Positions 54,374 through 63,792 of a stretch of 64,000 bases of DNA are shown here, piece after piece. Each line of letters opens with the position of its first letter. The stretch's first letter is position 1. Source of the DNA: Cyclobacteriaceae bacterium (GTDB lineage: Bacteria > Bacteroidota > Bacteroidia > Cytophagales > Cyclobacteriaceae); NCBI GenBank assembly GCA_016787725.1, contig JAEUTZ010000026.1, forward strand, positions 1-64,000, given 5' to 3'. A program made the translations under genes and the position numbers. The notes under the pieces were generated by a model. The model was given only the letters and a program-made list of their open reading frames with translations. It searched no databases and had not been told where the DNA came from.

Positions 54374-57300
54374 ATGAAAGCAATCTTTACACTGATTTTT
54401 TCTTTGGTGAGTGTCGTGCTTTGGGCGCAGGCACCAGCGGTAGAGTGGGATAAGTCTTTTGGAACCAGCAACAACGAATTTGGCCGGGCCTTGGTGAAGA
54501 CTCAGGATGGTGGGTACTTGATGGGAGGTGAAGTTTCTGTTGCTTCCAATGATTTTCTTGTGATCAAGGTAAATGCTGCTGGCAACGAAGAGTGGCGCTA
54601 CAGCTATGATAACAATGGTAATTATGATCGGCTTAATTCCATTGCGGAAAACATCGATGGTGGTTTCGTGTTGGGCGGCTATACTTACTCTTCGGTAGGC
54701 AACTACGATTATTGGATTGTGAAAATCAATGCCAATGGGATTACAGAATGGACCGTGCAGTTGGATGGAAACAGCACGGATATGCTGGAGGCTATTAAAG
54801 TTGACCCCTTCGGAGACATTGTGGTGGGCGGTTATTCCGTTTCCGGAATGGGGGGCGATAAAACAGAACCTTCGCGGGGTGGTTACGACATGTGGGTTGT
54901 TAAACTTAATAACAACGGGTATAAAATCTGGGACAAGACAATTGGTGGTTCTTCGGATGATTTACTAATGTCAATCGATATCACCAGCACGGGTGATTAT
55001 TTATTGGGGGGATATTCCTATTCGTCCATTTCCGGAGAAAAAACGGAAACGTCCCGTGGAGGTTCGGATTATTGGCTGGTGAAAACTAACAGTGCCGGAA
55101 ATATTATCTGGAATAAAACGATCGGTGGTTCTTCTGCGGATATTCTTTCAGACGTAAAGGAACTGCCTAATGGAGAAATAGCACTGGCTGGATACTCGCA
55201 ATCACTGGCATCAGGCGACAAAACCCAGAACACCTTTTATTACCCACAAACCTTTTCCTATACAAACTGCTATCAGAGAAGCTATAGATGCGGATGGTCA
55301 ACCTGTTATGAAACCGTTTGTTATCCTGTCTATTATACCAATTATGATACTGATTATTGGATTGTAAAATTAAGCGCATTGGGCGGGAAAATCTGGGACC
55401 GGGATTTTGGTAGCGGGGGCTCTTTCCCATACGATAATGCCACGAATGTATCTGTACTGAATGGCGAAATCCTGATAACAGGATATTCAAACGGCAATGC
55501 CAACAGCATCAAATCAGAAAATAGCCGAGGCGGGAACGATGCCTGGCTTATTAAACTTGATCTCAACGGCAACAAACTCTGGGATAAAACCATTGGCGGA
55601 AACAGCAATGACCAAAGTGATACGAATGAATCAGTTGTTATCAATGGTGGAAAAATTACCTTTTTAGCTTCTTCTTATTCTCCGGTTTCCGGTGATAAGA
55701 CAAGCCCAAATTTTGGGGGAAGTGACTTCTGGCTTGTCTCCCTCGTTACCGAGCCCGGTGATGAAGAACCCCCTGTTATATCCGGAATGCCGATTGATAT
55801 CCTGGCAGAGAATGACCCAGGGTCCTGTTACACCGTAGTGACGTGGATACCCCCCACGGCAACCGATAATAAAGGAGTCGTTAGCTTTACCTCCAACTAC
55901 CAACCGGGAGATCTATTTAGCTATGGGGCGAACCAGGTAATCTATACCGCTACAGATGCCGCTGGTAATTCCACTCAGGCAAGCTTTTATGTGTATGTGC
56001 AGGATAATGAGGCCCCTACTTTCGCTTACATTCCAGAGAATATCATAGCCGAAGCGGTCGCAGAATCCTGTTCCGCCACAGTCGAGTTGCCAGAAATCGT
56101 AGCACTCGATAACTGTGAGGAAATATTTCTATTTGCAACCCGAAGTGATGGTGAAGAAATTCCCTTAACCGATCCATATCCGGTCGGGGTTACCACCATT
56201 ACCTATGAGGCTTACGATATGGCCGAAAACCTGGCTACGCTTAGCTTCACCATTACCGTGGTGGATAATCAACCGCCAACTTTTAATGAAGAAGATGTGC
56301 TGATTGAAATTTCGGCCGATCCAGGCCTTTGTATGGCCACCGTGACAGTACCCGAAATTGAAGCGTACGATGATTGTGGAGTTTCGGTGACCCGCACATT
56401 TGATTTGGACGGAACTGAAATTGATGATCCAGGAACCCTGTTTCAGGTGGGAACAACCACAATTACCTATACGGCTACGGATGCCGGGGGCAATGAAGCC
56501 TTCTTAACAATTACAGTTGTTGTTATTGACAATGAAAGTCCGGTGATTACGCAGCTGGCACCCATTGAAGTGGATACGGAACCGGGAGCTTGTTCGGCAA
56601 CAATAAATTTACCGAGACCGATCACCACAGACAATTGTGCTATTGCTTCGGTAACCAAAGCTTATGAAGGAGATGTTTATCCAGTTGGAGAAACCATCAT
56701 CACCTGGACGGTAGTGGACATACATGGTAATACCACAACGACAACCCAGACCATTGTGGTGAAAGACATAACACCTCCAACAATTGTACAATCTGAGAAC
56801 ATTATACTATCAGGATGCGAACCAATCGCCATTTGGGAAACCCCTGTGGCAGCGGATGCGTGCGGATCAGTAACAATCGATCAAACTGCCGGCCCTGAAT
56901 CAGGCTCTCCATTTGAAGCCGGTAGCACAACCACTATAACGTATACTGCAACCGATGTTGAAGGCAATCAGACCTCCATGTCGTTTACCGTAACGCGCGA
57001 TCCGGAACTGATGGTAAATGCTTCCGTCACGAATGGCACTTGCACGAATGGAAATCTGGGGAGCATCGCCATCGAAGTAACCGGTGGGATGGAACCATAC
57101 ACTTATTCATGGAGTTCAGGAGAGACAACAGCTGACTTATCGGAACTTCCTGCCGGAGAATATTTGCTTACCGTTACCGATTCGCGTGGCTGTTCAAAGG
57201 AGCAAACCATCGTTATTACCACGGTGCCGTGCTGCAATGTAACCGCGGGCGGTCTTATTGAAGGTGATGAAAGCAATTGCGGCCCATTTAACCCAGCACC

Positions 57301-59554
57301 AATTGTCAGCACAGAATTACCTTCAGGCGGCTTGGGCGAAGTTGAATACGTCTGGGTAGCCACAACGAATTCAGATTTAAGTTCAGACATAGAAGTTCTT
57401 AATAATTCAAATAGCCCAACGTATGATCCGGCTCCAATCTCAGTAACCACCTGGTATCGCAGAGGTGCCCGTAGGGCCGGATGTGTTGAATTTGTCGGGG
57501 AGTCTAATTGGATTAAGAAGCAGGTCTTCCAAAATGTAACCAGTGCAGGAACCATTGCTGCCAACCAACAAAACTGCGGTCCCTTTACTCCGACACTTCT
57601 TACCTCGATCACCCCGGCACAAGCAGGTCCGGAACAGGTTATCGAATACCAGTGGATGAGCAGCACGGTGGATGTCCCCAACACAGAAGGTAATCCTTAT
57701 TGGAAACCCATAGCCGGGGCGACTGCAGAAACTTATCAACCCGGAGCATTAGGACAATCTACCTACTTTATCCGCTGTGCACGAGTACAAGGCTGTTCAT
57801 TTGTTGGGGCAACAACCGAAAGTAATAAAGTGAGTATTCACATTTTTGAAAATGTTAAGAATGCAGGTACCATTGCTGCCGATCAACAGAACTGCGGGCC
57901 GTTCACTCCGGCACCGTTAACCAGCGTTTCTCCGGCCGTGGCATTACCCGGACAAATCATCGAATACCAGTGGATGAGCAGCACAGTCAATGTTCCTAAC
58001 ACGTTGGGAAATCCTTATTGGACACCGATCTTTGGTGCAACCGAAGCCACCTATCAATCAGGTCCATTGGATGTAACTACCTATTTCATTCGCTGTGCGC
58101 GGGTTCAGGGCTGCTCTTTTATTGGATCCACCACGGAAAGCAATACAGTATCCATTACCGTACTGCCGATTCCTGTTGCTACGCTCACCGCAGTTAATGG
58201 TACGTGTTTAAATGGAAATCTCGGAAGTGCTACCGTACATGTTACCGGAGGTCAGGAACCCTTTACTTACCTGTGGAATACCGGGGCCACGACAGCCTCG
58301 ATTGACAACCTGGAAGCGGGTGAGTATACCGTTGTTGTTACGGATGCAAATCAATGCAGTACCACGGCTGCTGCTTCTGTTACCACAGAGAATTGTATCC
58401 CCGTTCTGGATCTAAATCTGACATCCGAATGCTATGAGGACCCTGCGGAGCGCAGATGGCGCATTACCAATCCGAATGATTTTGATGTTGAGGTTACCTG
58501 GAGGGTTTATGGTTCTACTCAAACCGGAACCCTTACGGCCGCACCAGGAATAACGTATTTCATAACCATCGCTCAAGCCGGTCCGAACACAACGATCATT
58601 GAATGGTTGAATGAGAAGGGTGAACTGAAACAAGTTACCAAAGCCTCGAGCAACAAACCTTGTTGTCTGCCTTCCGCGATCACAGAGCGGGTGGTTGATT
58701 TTGACCAGGGCCAGCGAAGGGATGGTAAAGACATCATTTGGTATCGAAGCAACCCCGACAAAGCATTGGGTAAAGCCGATGCAAAAGATTCACCGCACGG
58801 TGGAATCCGGTTTGTTTCCCTTGGATTTGGCGGATCCATCACCCTCGAGTTTGACAACCAGTTGTGTGATAAACCCGGAAATGACTTGCGGGTATATGAA
58901 ACCAGCTATGGCAACCCGATTTTTGCCTTGTATCCGGAACAAGCCGAGGTATTCGTTTCGCAGGATGGCAATACCTGGAAATCGTTGGGTCGTACCAACA
59001 CCACAACTCCCAGCGTCAACTGTCGGGTTAAACTGGATACTGATTTTGATATCAGTGGTGCTTATTCCTGGATTAAATTTGTTCGGGTAGTGGATGTCAC
59101 GAATCCAAATGCGAAAATGTTGAATCCAGCCAAGTGCACACCACTCCCGGTAACGGTCTTCAATAAAGCCTCGGATGGTTTTGATCTGGACGCCATTGAA
59201 AGCCTGGAGAATGGCAATCCGAATGGATGGCCGTCTGGTCGCGAAATGGCCGATGCCGAAGAGAAGGAGGAAGTGATTTTCATTTCCAACCCTTCCGCCA
59301 TGATTTACCCTAACCCGGTTGAGCGTGAACTACTCATCGATCTGGAAGAGGAAGAAGAGTTTGTTATAAAGGAAGATGAAGCTGTCCATCTGGAAATTAT
59401 GGATATGAAAGGCGTACGTCATCAATCGTTAAATCACAATCTGGATAATGGCCTGATCATCCGGTGCGATGTAAGTTCCTTGTCACCCGGTCTATACCTG
59501 GCCAGAACACAAACCAACGGCATCATCCGGACATATAAGTTTGTGAAGCAATAA
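54374..59554 (+). CDS. Giant T9SS surface adhesin with HYR and SprB repeats
   Basis: This 1726-residue protein has a signal peptide (1-19). Residues 25-455 are about seven beta repeats with the pattern GGYSYSSISG / WDKTIGGSS. Five HYR-like domains lie at about 466-876, starting NPPxF or NESPV-like with paired Cys. Two SprB repeats (about 880-950 and 1266-1340) contain NGTCTNGNLGS and VTGG.EPYTYSW. Three NCGPF repeats (about 954-1260) lie between them, followed by a jelly-roll-like region (about 1390-1560) and a T9SS sorting domain from MIYPNPVERELLIDL (about 1646) to YKFVKQ. It is exported to the surface and probably adheres to polymers or cells. Function is inferred from domains only. Confidence 0.93.
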   Translation: MKAIFTLIFSLVSVVLWAQAPAVEWDKSFGTSNNEFGRALVKTQDGGYLMGGEVSVASNDFLVIKVNAAGNEEWRYSYDNNGNYDRLNSIAENIDGGFVLGGYTYSSVGNYDYWIVKINANGITEWTVQLDGNSTDMLEAIKVDPFGDIVVGGYSVSGMGGDKTEPSRGGYDMWVVKLNNNGYKIWDKTIGGSSDDLLMSIDITSTGDYLLGGYSYSSISGEKTETSRGGSDYWLVKTNSAGNIIWNKTIGGSSADILSDVKELPNGEIALAGYSQSLASGDKTQNTFYYPQTFSYTNCYQRSYRCGWSTCYETVCYPVYYTNYDTDYWIVKLSALGGKIWDRDFGSGGSFPYDNATNVSVLNGEILITGYSNGNANSIKSENSRGGNDAWLIKLDLNGNKLWDKTIGGNSNDQSDTNESVVINGGKITFLASSYSPVSGDKTSPNFGGSDFWLVSLVTEPGDEEPPVISGMPIDILAENDPGSCYTVVTWIPPTATDNKGVVSFTSNYQPGDLFSYGANQVIYTATDAAGNSTQASFYVYVQDNEAPTFAYIPENIIAEAVAESCSATVELPEIVALDNCEEIFLFATRSDGEEIPLTDPYPVGVTTITYEAYDMAENLATLSFTITVVDNQPPTFNEEDVLIEISADPGLCMATVTVPEIEAYDDCGVSVTRTFDLDGTEIDDPGTLFQVGTTTITYTATDAGGNEAFLTITVVVIDNESPVITQLAPIEVDTEPGACSATINLPRPITTDNCAIASVTKAYEGDVYPVGETIITWTVVDIHGNTTTTTQTIVVKDITPPTIVQSENIILSGCEPIAIWETPVAADACGSVTIDQTAGPESGSPFEAGSTTTITYTATDVEGNQTSMSFTVTRDPELMVNASVTNGTCTNGNLGSIAIEVTGGMEPYTYSWSSGETTADLSELPAGEYLLTVTDSRGCSKEQTIVITTVPCCNVTAGGLIEGDESNCGPFNPAPIVSTELPSGGLGEVEYVWVATTNSDLSSDIEVLNNSNSPTYDPAPISVTTWYRRGARRAGCVEFVGESNWIKKQVFQNVTSAGTIAANQQNCGPFTPTLLTSITPAQAGPEQVIEYQWMSSTVDVPNTEGNPYWKPIAGATAETYQPGALGQSTYFIRCARVQGCSFVGATTESNKVSIHIFENVKNAGTIAADQQNCGPFTPAPLTSVSPAVALPGQIIEYQWMSSTVNVPNTLGNPYWTPIFGATEATYQSGPLDVTTYFIRCARVQGCSFIGSTTESNTVSITVLPIPVATLTAVNGTCLNGNLGSATVHVTGGQEPFTYLWNTGATTASIDNLEAGEYTVVVTDANQCSTTAAASVTTENCIPVLDLNLTSECYEDPAERRWRITNPNDFDVEVTWRVYGSTQTGTLTAAPGITYFITIAQAGPNTTIIEWLNEKGELKQVTKASSNKPCCLPSAITERVVDFDQGQRRDGKDIIWYRSNPDKALGKADAKDSPHGGIRFVSLGFGGSITLEFDNQLCDKPGNDLRVYETSYGNPIFALYPEQAEVFVSQDGNTWKSLGRTNTTTPSVNCRVKLDTDFDISGAYSWIKFVRVVDVTNPNAKMLNPAKCTPLPVTVFNKASDGFDLDAIESLENGNPNGWPSGREMADAEEKEEVIFISNPSAMIYPNPVERELLIDLEEEEEFVIKEDEAVHLEIMDMKGVRHQSLNHNLDNGLIIRCDVSSLSPGLYLARTQTNGIIRTYKFVKQ
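57234..58160 (+). repeat. Three tandem NCGPF repeats in the adhesin
   Basis: Repeats of about 106 residues (318 bases) begin with a Cys block (NCGPFTP) and end in a CxF block (QGCSF). Copies two and three, from 57541 and 57859, are near-identical in several stretches at the DNA level, such as CATTGCTGCC and ATCGAATACCAGTGGATGAG. The first copy, from 57234, is more diverged. The recent duplication is inside the gene and in frame. Confidence 0.85.
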
Positions 59555-59570
59555 ATTCTAATTGATTCCC

Positions 59571-59605
59571 AAAAAAGGAGATCTCAGACTTGGGTCTCCT
59601 TTTTT
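59571..59605 (+). terminator. Terminator after the T9SS adhesin
   Basis: AAAAAAGGAGA (59571-59581) pairs with TCTCCTTTTTT (59595-59605), and the loop is 13 bases long. The T-run follows. It may also act on the convergent antiporter gene. Confidence 0.8.
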
Positions 59606-59639
59606 GTTTCCCACAGGTGTGAAGATAATACCATGCGTG

Positions 59640-60623
59640 CTACTCGAGTGTAAACATCATAAGAATATAGATGATCAGAATAGCTAATGTGTCTAGGCTT
59701 AATCGCCAGACTTTCTTTTGTGGTCGAATGGTTAACCCCAAAGCAACTATTGCGGTCATGAGAATGGAGGCCAAAATAGAAAGCAAATGGGTGCTGGAAA
59801 TGGCTGCGTACAAAGATCCCGTACTATAAAATAAGTCGCTGATAGCCAGAATAAAAATATTAAAAACGTTACTCCCTAATAAATTCCCCATCGCCATATC
59901 CAAAGCACCAATACGCAATGCAGAAAGGGAGATTACAAGTTCGGGCAACGAAGTAGTTATCGCCAGAAATAAGGTTCCGAAAAACGAATCGCTTAAACCA
60001 GTTTGTAGAGCAATGTTCTCTCCAAAATAAGGGAGAAATAAGGCAGCAGCAATTACAATCAATGCATGGATGCTATAAATGGATAATGCCTTTTTGAGTT
60101 CACCCCCATTCCGCGGTGCCGTACCCACAATGGCTTCTCCCGTTGAGTTAGCTTGTTCCTGTATGAAAATACCCCGCACAGCTGCCACGTATAACAGCAC
60201 CAAGAGTGGAGTGAATGGACTAACCCATAATAGGTTGGGCATCTGTGGCGCTATGATAATCGCCACACCGGCTACGGCCAATAACATAATACTAAACGAA
60301 CCGGCAACCAGGTGACTAGTCTTTACAAGAGATGTAATCGGTCGTTTTACCATCACATCCAGAACGGAGAGAATCAATAGGTTAAAGGCACAACTCCCAA
60401 GAATATTTCCGGCTGCCAGGTTTGGTGCCCCTACTACTATTACGGAACTTAACCCGGTAACAAGCTCGGGCAACGAAGTTACTGTAGCCATCAAAATCAA
60501 TCCAATCCAGGCTGCACTTAAGCCGGTTAGTTCGGCCAATCGATTTCCGTACTTTGAAAGTTGGGTACCACTAAAGGTGATTAATGCTGCGCAAAATAGG
60601 AATCCTCCAATATCGATTATCAT
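59640..60623 (-). CDS. CaCA-family sodium/calcium exchanger
   Basis: This 327-residue protein has ten helices in two inverted halves. The alpha-repeats are visible as TSLPELVTGLSS...GNILGSCAFNLLIL (about 49-85) and TSLPELVISLSA...GNLLGSNVFNIFIL (about 222-257). It resembles YrbG-type exchangers, which exchange Na+ or H+ for Ca2+; direction and ions are not proven. It is convergent with the adhesin gene and in the same orientation as ppdK, whose terminator lies upstream of it. Confidence 0.9.
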   Translation of the reverse strand: MIIDIGGFLFCAALITFSGTQLSKYGNRLAELTGLSAAWIGLILMATVTSLPELVTGLSSVIVVGAPNLAAGNILGSCAFNLLILSVLDVMVKRPITSLVKTSHLVAGSFSIMLLAVAGVAIIIAPQMPNLLWVSPFTPLLVLLYVAAVRGIFIQEQANSTGEAIVGTAPRNGGELKKALSIYSIHALIVIAAALFLPYFGENIALQTGLSDSFFGTLFLAITTSLPELVISLSALRIGALDMAMGNLLGSNVFNIFILAISDLFYSTGSLYAAISSTHLLSILASILMTAIVALGLTIRPQKKVWRLSLDTLAILIIYILMMFTLE

Positions 60624-60653
60624 TGCTTCTTTTCAATACAAAGAAAATCCAAA

Positions 60654-60688
60654 TAAAATAAAAAAAGTGCAGGCCCGTGGACCTGCAC
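60654..60688 (-). terminator. Terminator after ppdK
   Basis: On the minus strand GTGCAGG (60688-60682) pairs with CCTGCAC (60673-60667), with loop TCCACGGG, and is followed by a seven-base T-run. It separates ppdK from the antiporter gene. Confidence 0.8.
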
Positions 60689-60712
60689 CTGGACACTGTT
60701 CTTACCTGCCCA

Positions 60713-63523
60713 TTATTTTGACAACAATTTGGCGTGTGCGGCTGCCAGGCGGGCGACCGGTACACGTGGGCCTGAGCAAGAAACGTAGGTTAGGCCAATT
60801 TCATGGCAGAACTGGATGGACTCCGGATGACCACCATGTTCACCGCAGATGCCCACTTTCAATTCCGGGTTCTTCTTGCGGCCTTCATCAACGGCCATCT
60901 TCATCAGTTTGCCCATGGCTTTGCGATCCAGCACTTCAAACGGGTTGTCCTTTAACACGTTTTGCGTGATGTAGAACGGAAGGAATTTATTTTCAGCATC
61001 CTCGCGTGAGAAGGAGAACGTTGCTTGTGTCAAATCATTTGTGCCGAAAGAGAAGAACTCCGCCACATTGGCCAATTCCTCCGCTTGCAAGCAAGCGCGA
61101 ACCACTTCGATCATGGTACCAAACTTAAATTGTAGTTTGATTTTTCGCTGGCTTTCGATTTGATTTCTGATTTCATCCACAAACACTTTCACCTGATCCA
61201 ATTCCTCCGCGGTACAAACCTGAGGCACCATGATTTCGGGCCGTACATCGGTACCAGCAACCTGGCATTCAGCTGTCGCTTCCAGTATGGCCTGCACTTG
61301 CATGCGATAGATTTCGGGGAACGTTAATCCCAACCGCACACCGCGGTGGCCTAGCATCGGGTTCACCTCATGTAACTCGCGCACTTTGCGCAACATTTGG
61401 CCTTTCTTTTCAATGGCTTTTTCAATCAATTCAACACCGGCCAACGTAAACGGCTCGCTAGAACGCTCGGCAATCGTTAAGTCGGCATTCAATAACCGCA
61501 GGCTGCTGAACAAATCGGTAACACCGCTCACGGTTCCTTTCAGCTTCAGAAGATGTTCCACTTCATCCTTTAATACATCTTCCGTAGGTAAGAACTCGTG
61601 GATGGGTGGATCCAATAAGCGCACCGTAACAGGCTTCCCTTTCATGGCCGTAAAAATTTCAATAAAATCTTTACGCTGAATATCTTTCAATCGGTTCAAT
61701 GCGGACTCGCGATCTTCTTTCGTAGCAGCTAAAATCATTTCCACAACAATCGGCAAACGGTCCACATCATTGAACATGCGCTCGGTGCGACACAACCCAA
61801 TGCCCATGGCACCAAAGGTCAACGCCTTTTGAGCTGCGGATGGGGTATCGGCATTGGCCATTACTTTGAGACGCGATACTTCATCGGCCCATCCCAATAC
61901 GGTTTTTAGTTCTTTTGAAAAGGTTGGTTCAACTGTAGGAATCACTCCTTTATATACATACCCCGTTCCCCCATCTATGGTAATGTAGTCGCCTTCGTGT
62001 AAAATCTTGTCGCCAATTTCTGCCTGGCGTAGTTTTACATCTACCTTAATTCCCTCTGCTCCGGCTACGCAAGGTTTGCCCATTCCGCGAGCCACTACCG
62101 CTGCGTGCGAAGTCTTGCCCCCCCGGCTGGTTAGAATTCCCTGCGATGCAAAAAATCCGTGAATGTCTTCCGGCTTGGTTTCTTCGCGAACCAGGATCAC
62201 TTTTTCACCGGAACGACCCAACAACTCAGCCCGGTCAGCATCAAACACAACATGCCCCGAGGCTGCTCCCGGAGAAGCTGGAAGTCCTTGTGCCAGCGGT
62301 TCAATTTTGTGCGTTGAATCCAGGCGCGGGTGTAACAGTTGCTCTAGCATATCGGGTTTAATACGAAGTAATGCTTGCTCTTTGGTGATCAACCCCTCTT
62401 TTACCATTTCCACGGAAGTACGAACCAACGCGGTGGTATTCATCTTCCCATTACGGGTTTGCAGACAATACAATACACCCTTTTCGATGGTGTATTCAAA
62501 GTCCTGTACTTCTTTATAGTGGGATTCGAGTTTGTTGCGAAGCACCTCTAATTGCTTATATAAATCTGGCATTTCCGCTGCCAACATAGTCACCGGCTTG
62601 GGTGTGCGGATGCCCGCCACCACATCTTCTCCCTGTGCGTTCGTCAGGTATTCACCAAACATCACGTTCTCTCCCGTACCAGGATCGCGGGTGAAGCCCA
62701 CACCGGTAGCACAGTCATTGCCCATGTTTCCAAACACCATCGTTACCACATTCACAGCCGTACCGTTGGCCATGGCCGGGGTAATCTTAAATTCTCTGCG
62801 GTAATCGACTGCCCGCTTGCCCATCCATGAGTTGAACACCGCCTTGATTGCGATTTCCAATTGCTCATATACATCTTCCGGAAATGGTTTACCGGTATGA
62901 TCGCGAACAACACCCAGAAAGCGGTCGCTGATTTCTTTCAGATCATTAGTATGTAAGCCAACATCCACTTTCACCCCCGCTTTACGCTTAACTTCTTCAA
63001 AGTGAAGATCAAATTTTTCATCCGGTACGCCCAGCGCTACTTTTCCGAATAATTGAATAAATCTGCGGTAGGCATCATAGCCAAAGCGTTCGTTGTTCGT
63101 CTGATTGATTAAGCCCTTTAAGGTTTTGGAGTTCAGGCCAAGGTTTAGGATCGTATCCATCATACCGGGCATTGACATGGCGGAACCTGAACGCACTGAA
63201 ACGAGGAGTGGATTTTCAGCGTCCCCGAATTTCTTTCCGGTAGCCTTCTCTAATGCCACCATATTTTCGCGTACCTGATCCATCACCCCGGCTGGAAGTT
63301 TGCGGTCGGGCTCTGCGAGATAGGTTAAACAGGTCTCCGTTGTTACAACAAATCCGGAAGGCACATTAAGGCCTATCTGGGTCATTTCGCATAGGTTAGC
63401 ACCTTTGCCACCCAGCAATTGCTTGTTCTTTCCATCCCCTTCATGAAAAGAATAAACAAATTTTTTCGTTTTCATGGTTTCGGGCTTTTTGGAAGTGGGT
63501 TTCTCGAGTATTGCAGTGTCCAT
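60713..63523 (-). CDS. ppdK: Pyruvate, phosphate dikinase
   Basis: This 936-residue enzyme has an N-terminal ATP-grasp domain (GGKGANLCEMTQIGLNVPSGF). The central phosphohistidine domain has the catalytic His in GGKTSHAAVVARGMGKPC. The C-terminal PEP/pyruvate-binding TIM barrel has the catalytic Cys in VGICGEHGGHPE. It interconverts pyruvate plus ATP and Pi with PEP, AMP and PPi. ATG 63523 is used; the in-frame ATG 63475 starts at MKTKKFVYSFHEG and is closer to the family start, so the first 16 residues are uncertain. Confidence 0.96.
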   Translation of the reverse strand: MDTAILEKPTSKKPETMKTKKFVYSFHEGDGKNKQLLGGKGANLCEMTQIGLNVPSGFVVTTETCLTYLAEPDRKLPAGVMDQVRENMVALEKATGKKFGDAENPLLVSVRSGSAMSMPGMMDTILNLGLNSKTLKGLINQTNNERFGYDAYRRFIQLFGKVALGVPDEKFDLHFEEVKRKAGVKVDVGLHTNDLKEISDRFLGVVRDHTGKPFPEDVYEQLEIAIKAVFNSWMGKRAVDYRREFKITPAMANGTAVNVVTMVFGNMGNDCATGVGFTRDPGTGENVMFGEYLTNAQGEDVVAGIRTPKPVTMLAAEMPDLYKQLEVLRNKLESHYKEVQDFEYTIEKGVLYCLQTRNGKMNTTALVRTSVEMVKEGLITKEQALLRIKPDMLEQLLHPRLDSTHKIEPLAQGLPASPGAASGHVVFDADRAELLGRSGEKVILVREETKPEDIHGFFASQGILTSRGGKTSHAAVVARGMGKPCVAGAEGIKVDVKLRQAEIGDKILHEGDYITIDGGTGYVYKGVIPTVEPTFSKELKTVLGWADEVSRLKVMANADTPSAAQKALTFGAMGIGLCRTERMFNDVDRLPIVVEMILAATKEDRESALNRLKDIQRKDFIEIFTAMKGKPVTVRLLDPPIHEFLPTEDVLKDEVEHLLKLKGTVSGVTDLFSSLRLLNADLTIAERSSEPFTLAGVELIEKAIEKKGQMLRKVRELHEVNPMLGHRGVRLGLTFPEIYRMQVQAILEATAECQVAGTDVRPEIMVPQVCTAEELDQVKVFVDEIRNQIESQRKIKLQFKFGTMIEVVRACLQAEELANVAEFFSFGTNDLTQATFSFSREDAENKFLPFYITQNVLKDNPFEVLDRKAMGKLMKMAVDEGRKKNPELKVGICGEHGGHPESIQFCHEIGLTYVSCSGPRVPVARLAAAHAKLLSK

Positions 63524-63578
63524 AACTTCTGTGTTTTAGTATGCCCGAATGTCATATCCTTAAACACCTTAAAGAATG

Positions 63579-63594
63579 ACTTCCATCAGGAAGT
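63579..63594. other. Small hairpin in the ppdK leader region
   Basis: ACTTCC (63579-63584) pairs with GGAAGT (63589-63594) with a four-base loop. A further AATGACT/AGTCATT pair (63575-63581 and 63610-63616) overlaps its left arm, so the two are alternatives. It may be regulatory or chance. Confidence 0.25.
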
Positions 63595-63792
63595 AGCCAG
63601 ATTGTAATCAGTCATTTTTTTGTGAAAAGTGAGATGATTTTATCATCCCTGACAAATACCATAGAATATTCTAAAAAGCTGGCCATAAGCAAATAGAAAT
63701 GGGCCAGTAAGCCTCACTTCCGAATAGCTGGGTGGTGTCCTCGAATCCTGTCAAAAATGTTAACTTGCGTGATCAAAACAAACGATTGAATC

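Noticed and set aside
63575-63620. Hairpin and T-run considered as a terminator upstream of the E2 gene
   Set aside because: There is no upstream gene on that strand for it to end, and the stem is short with a large loop.
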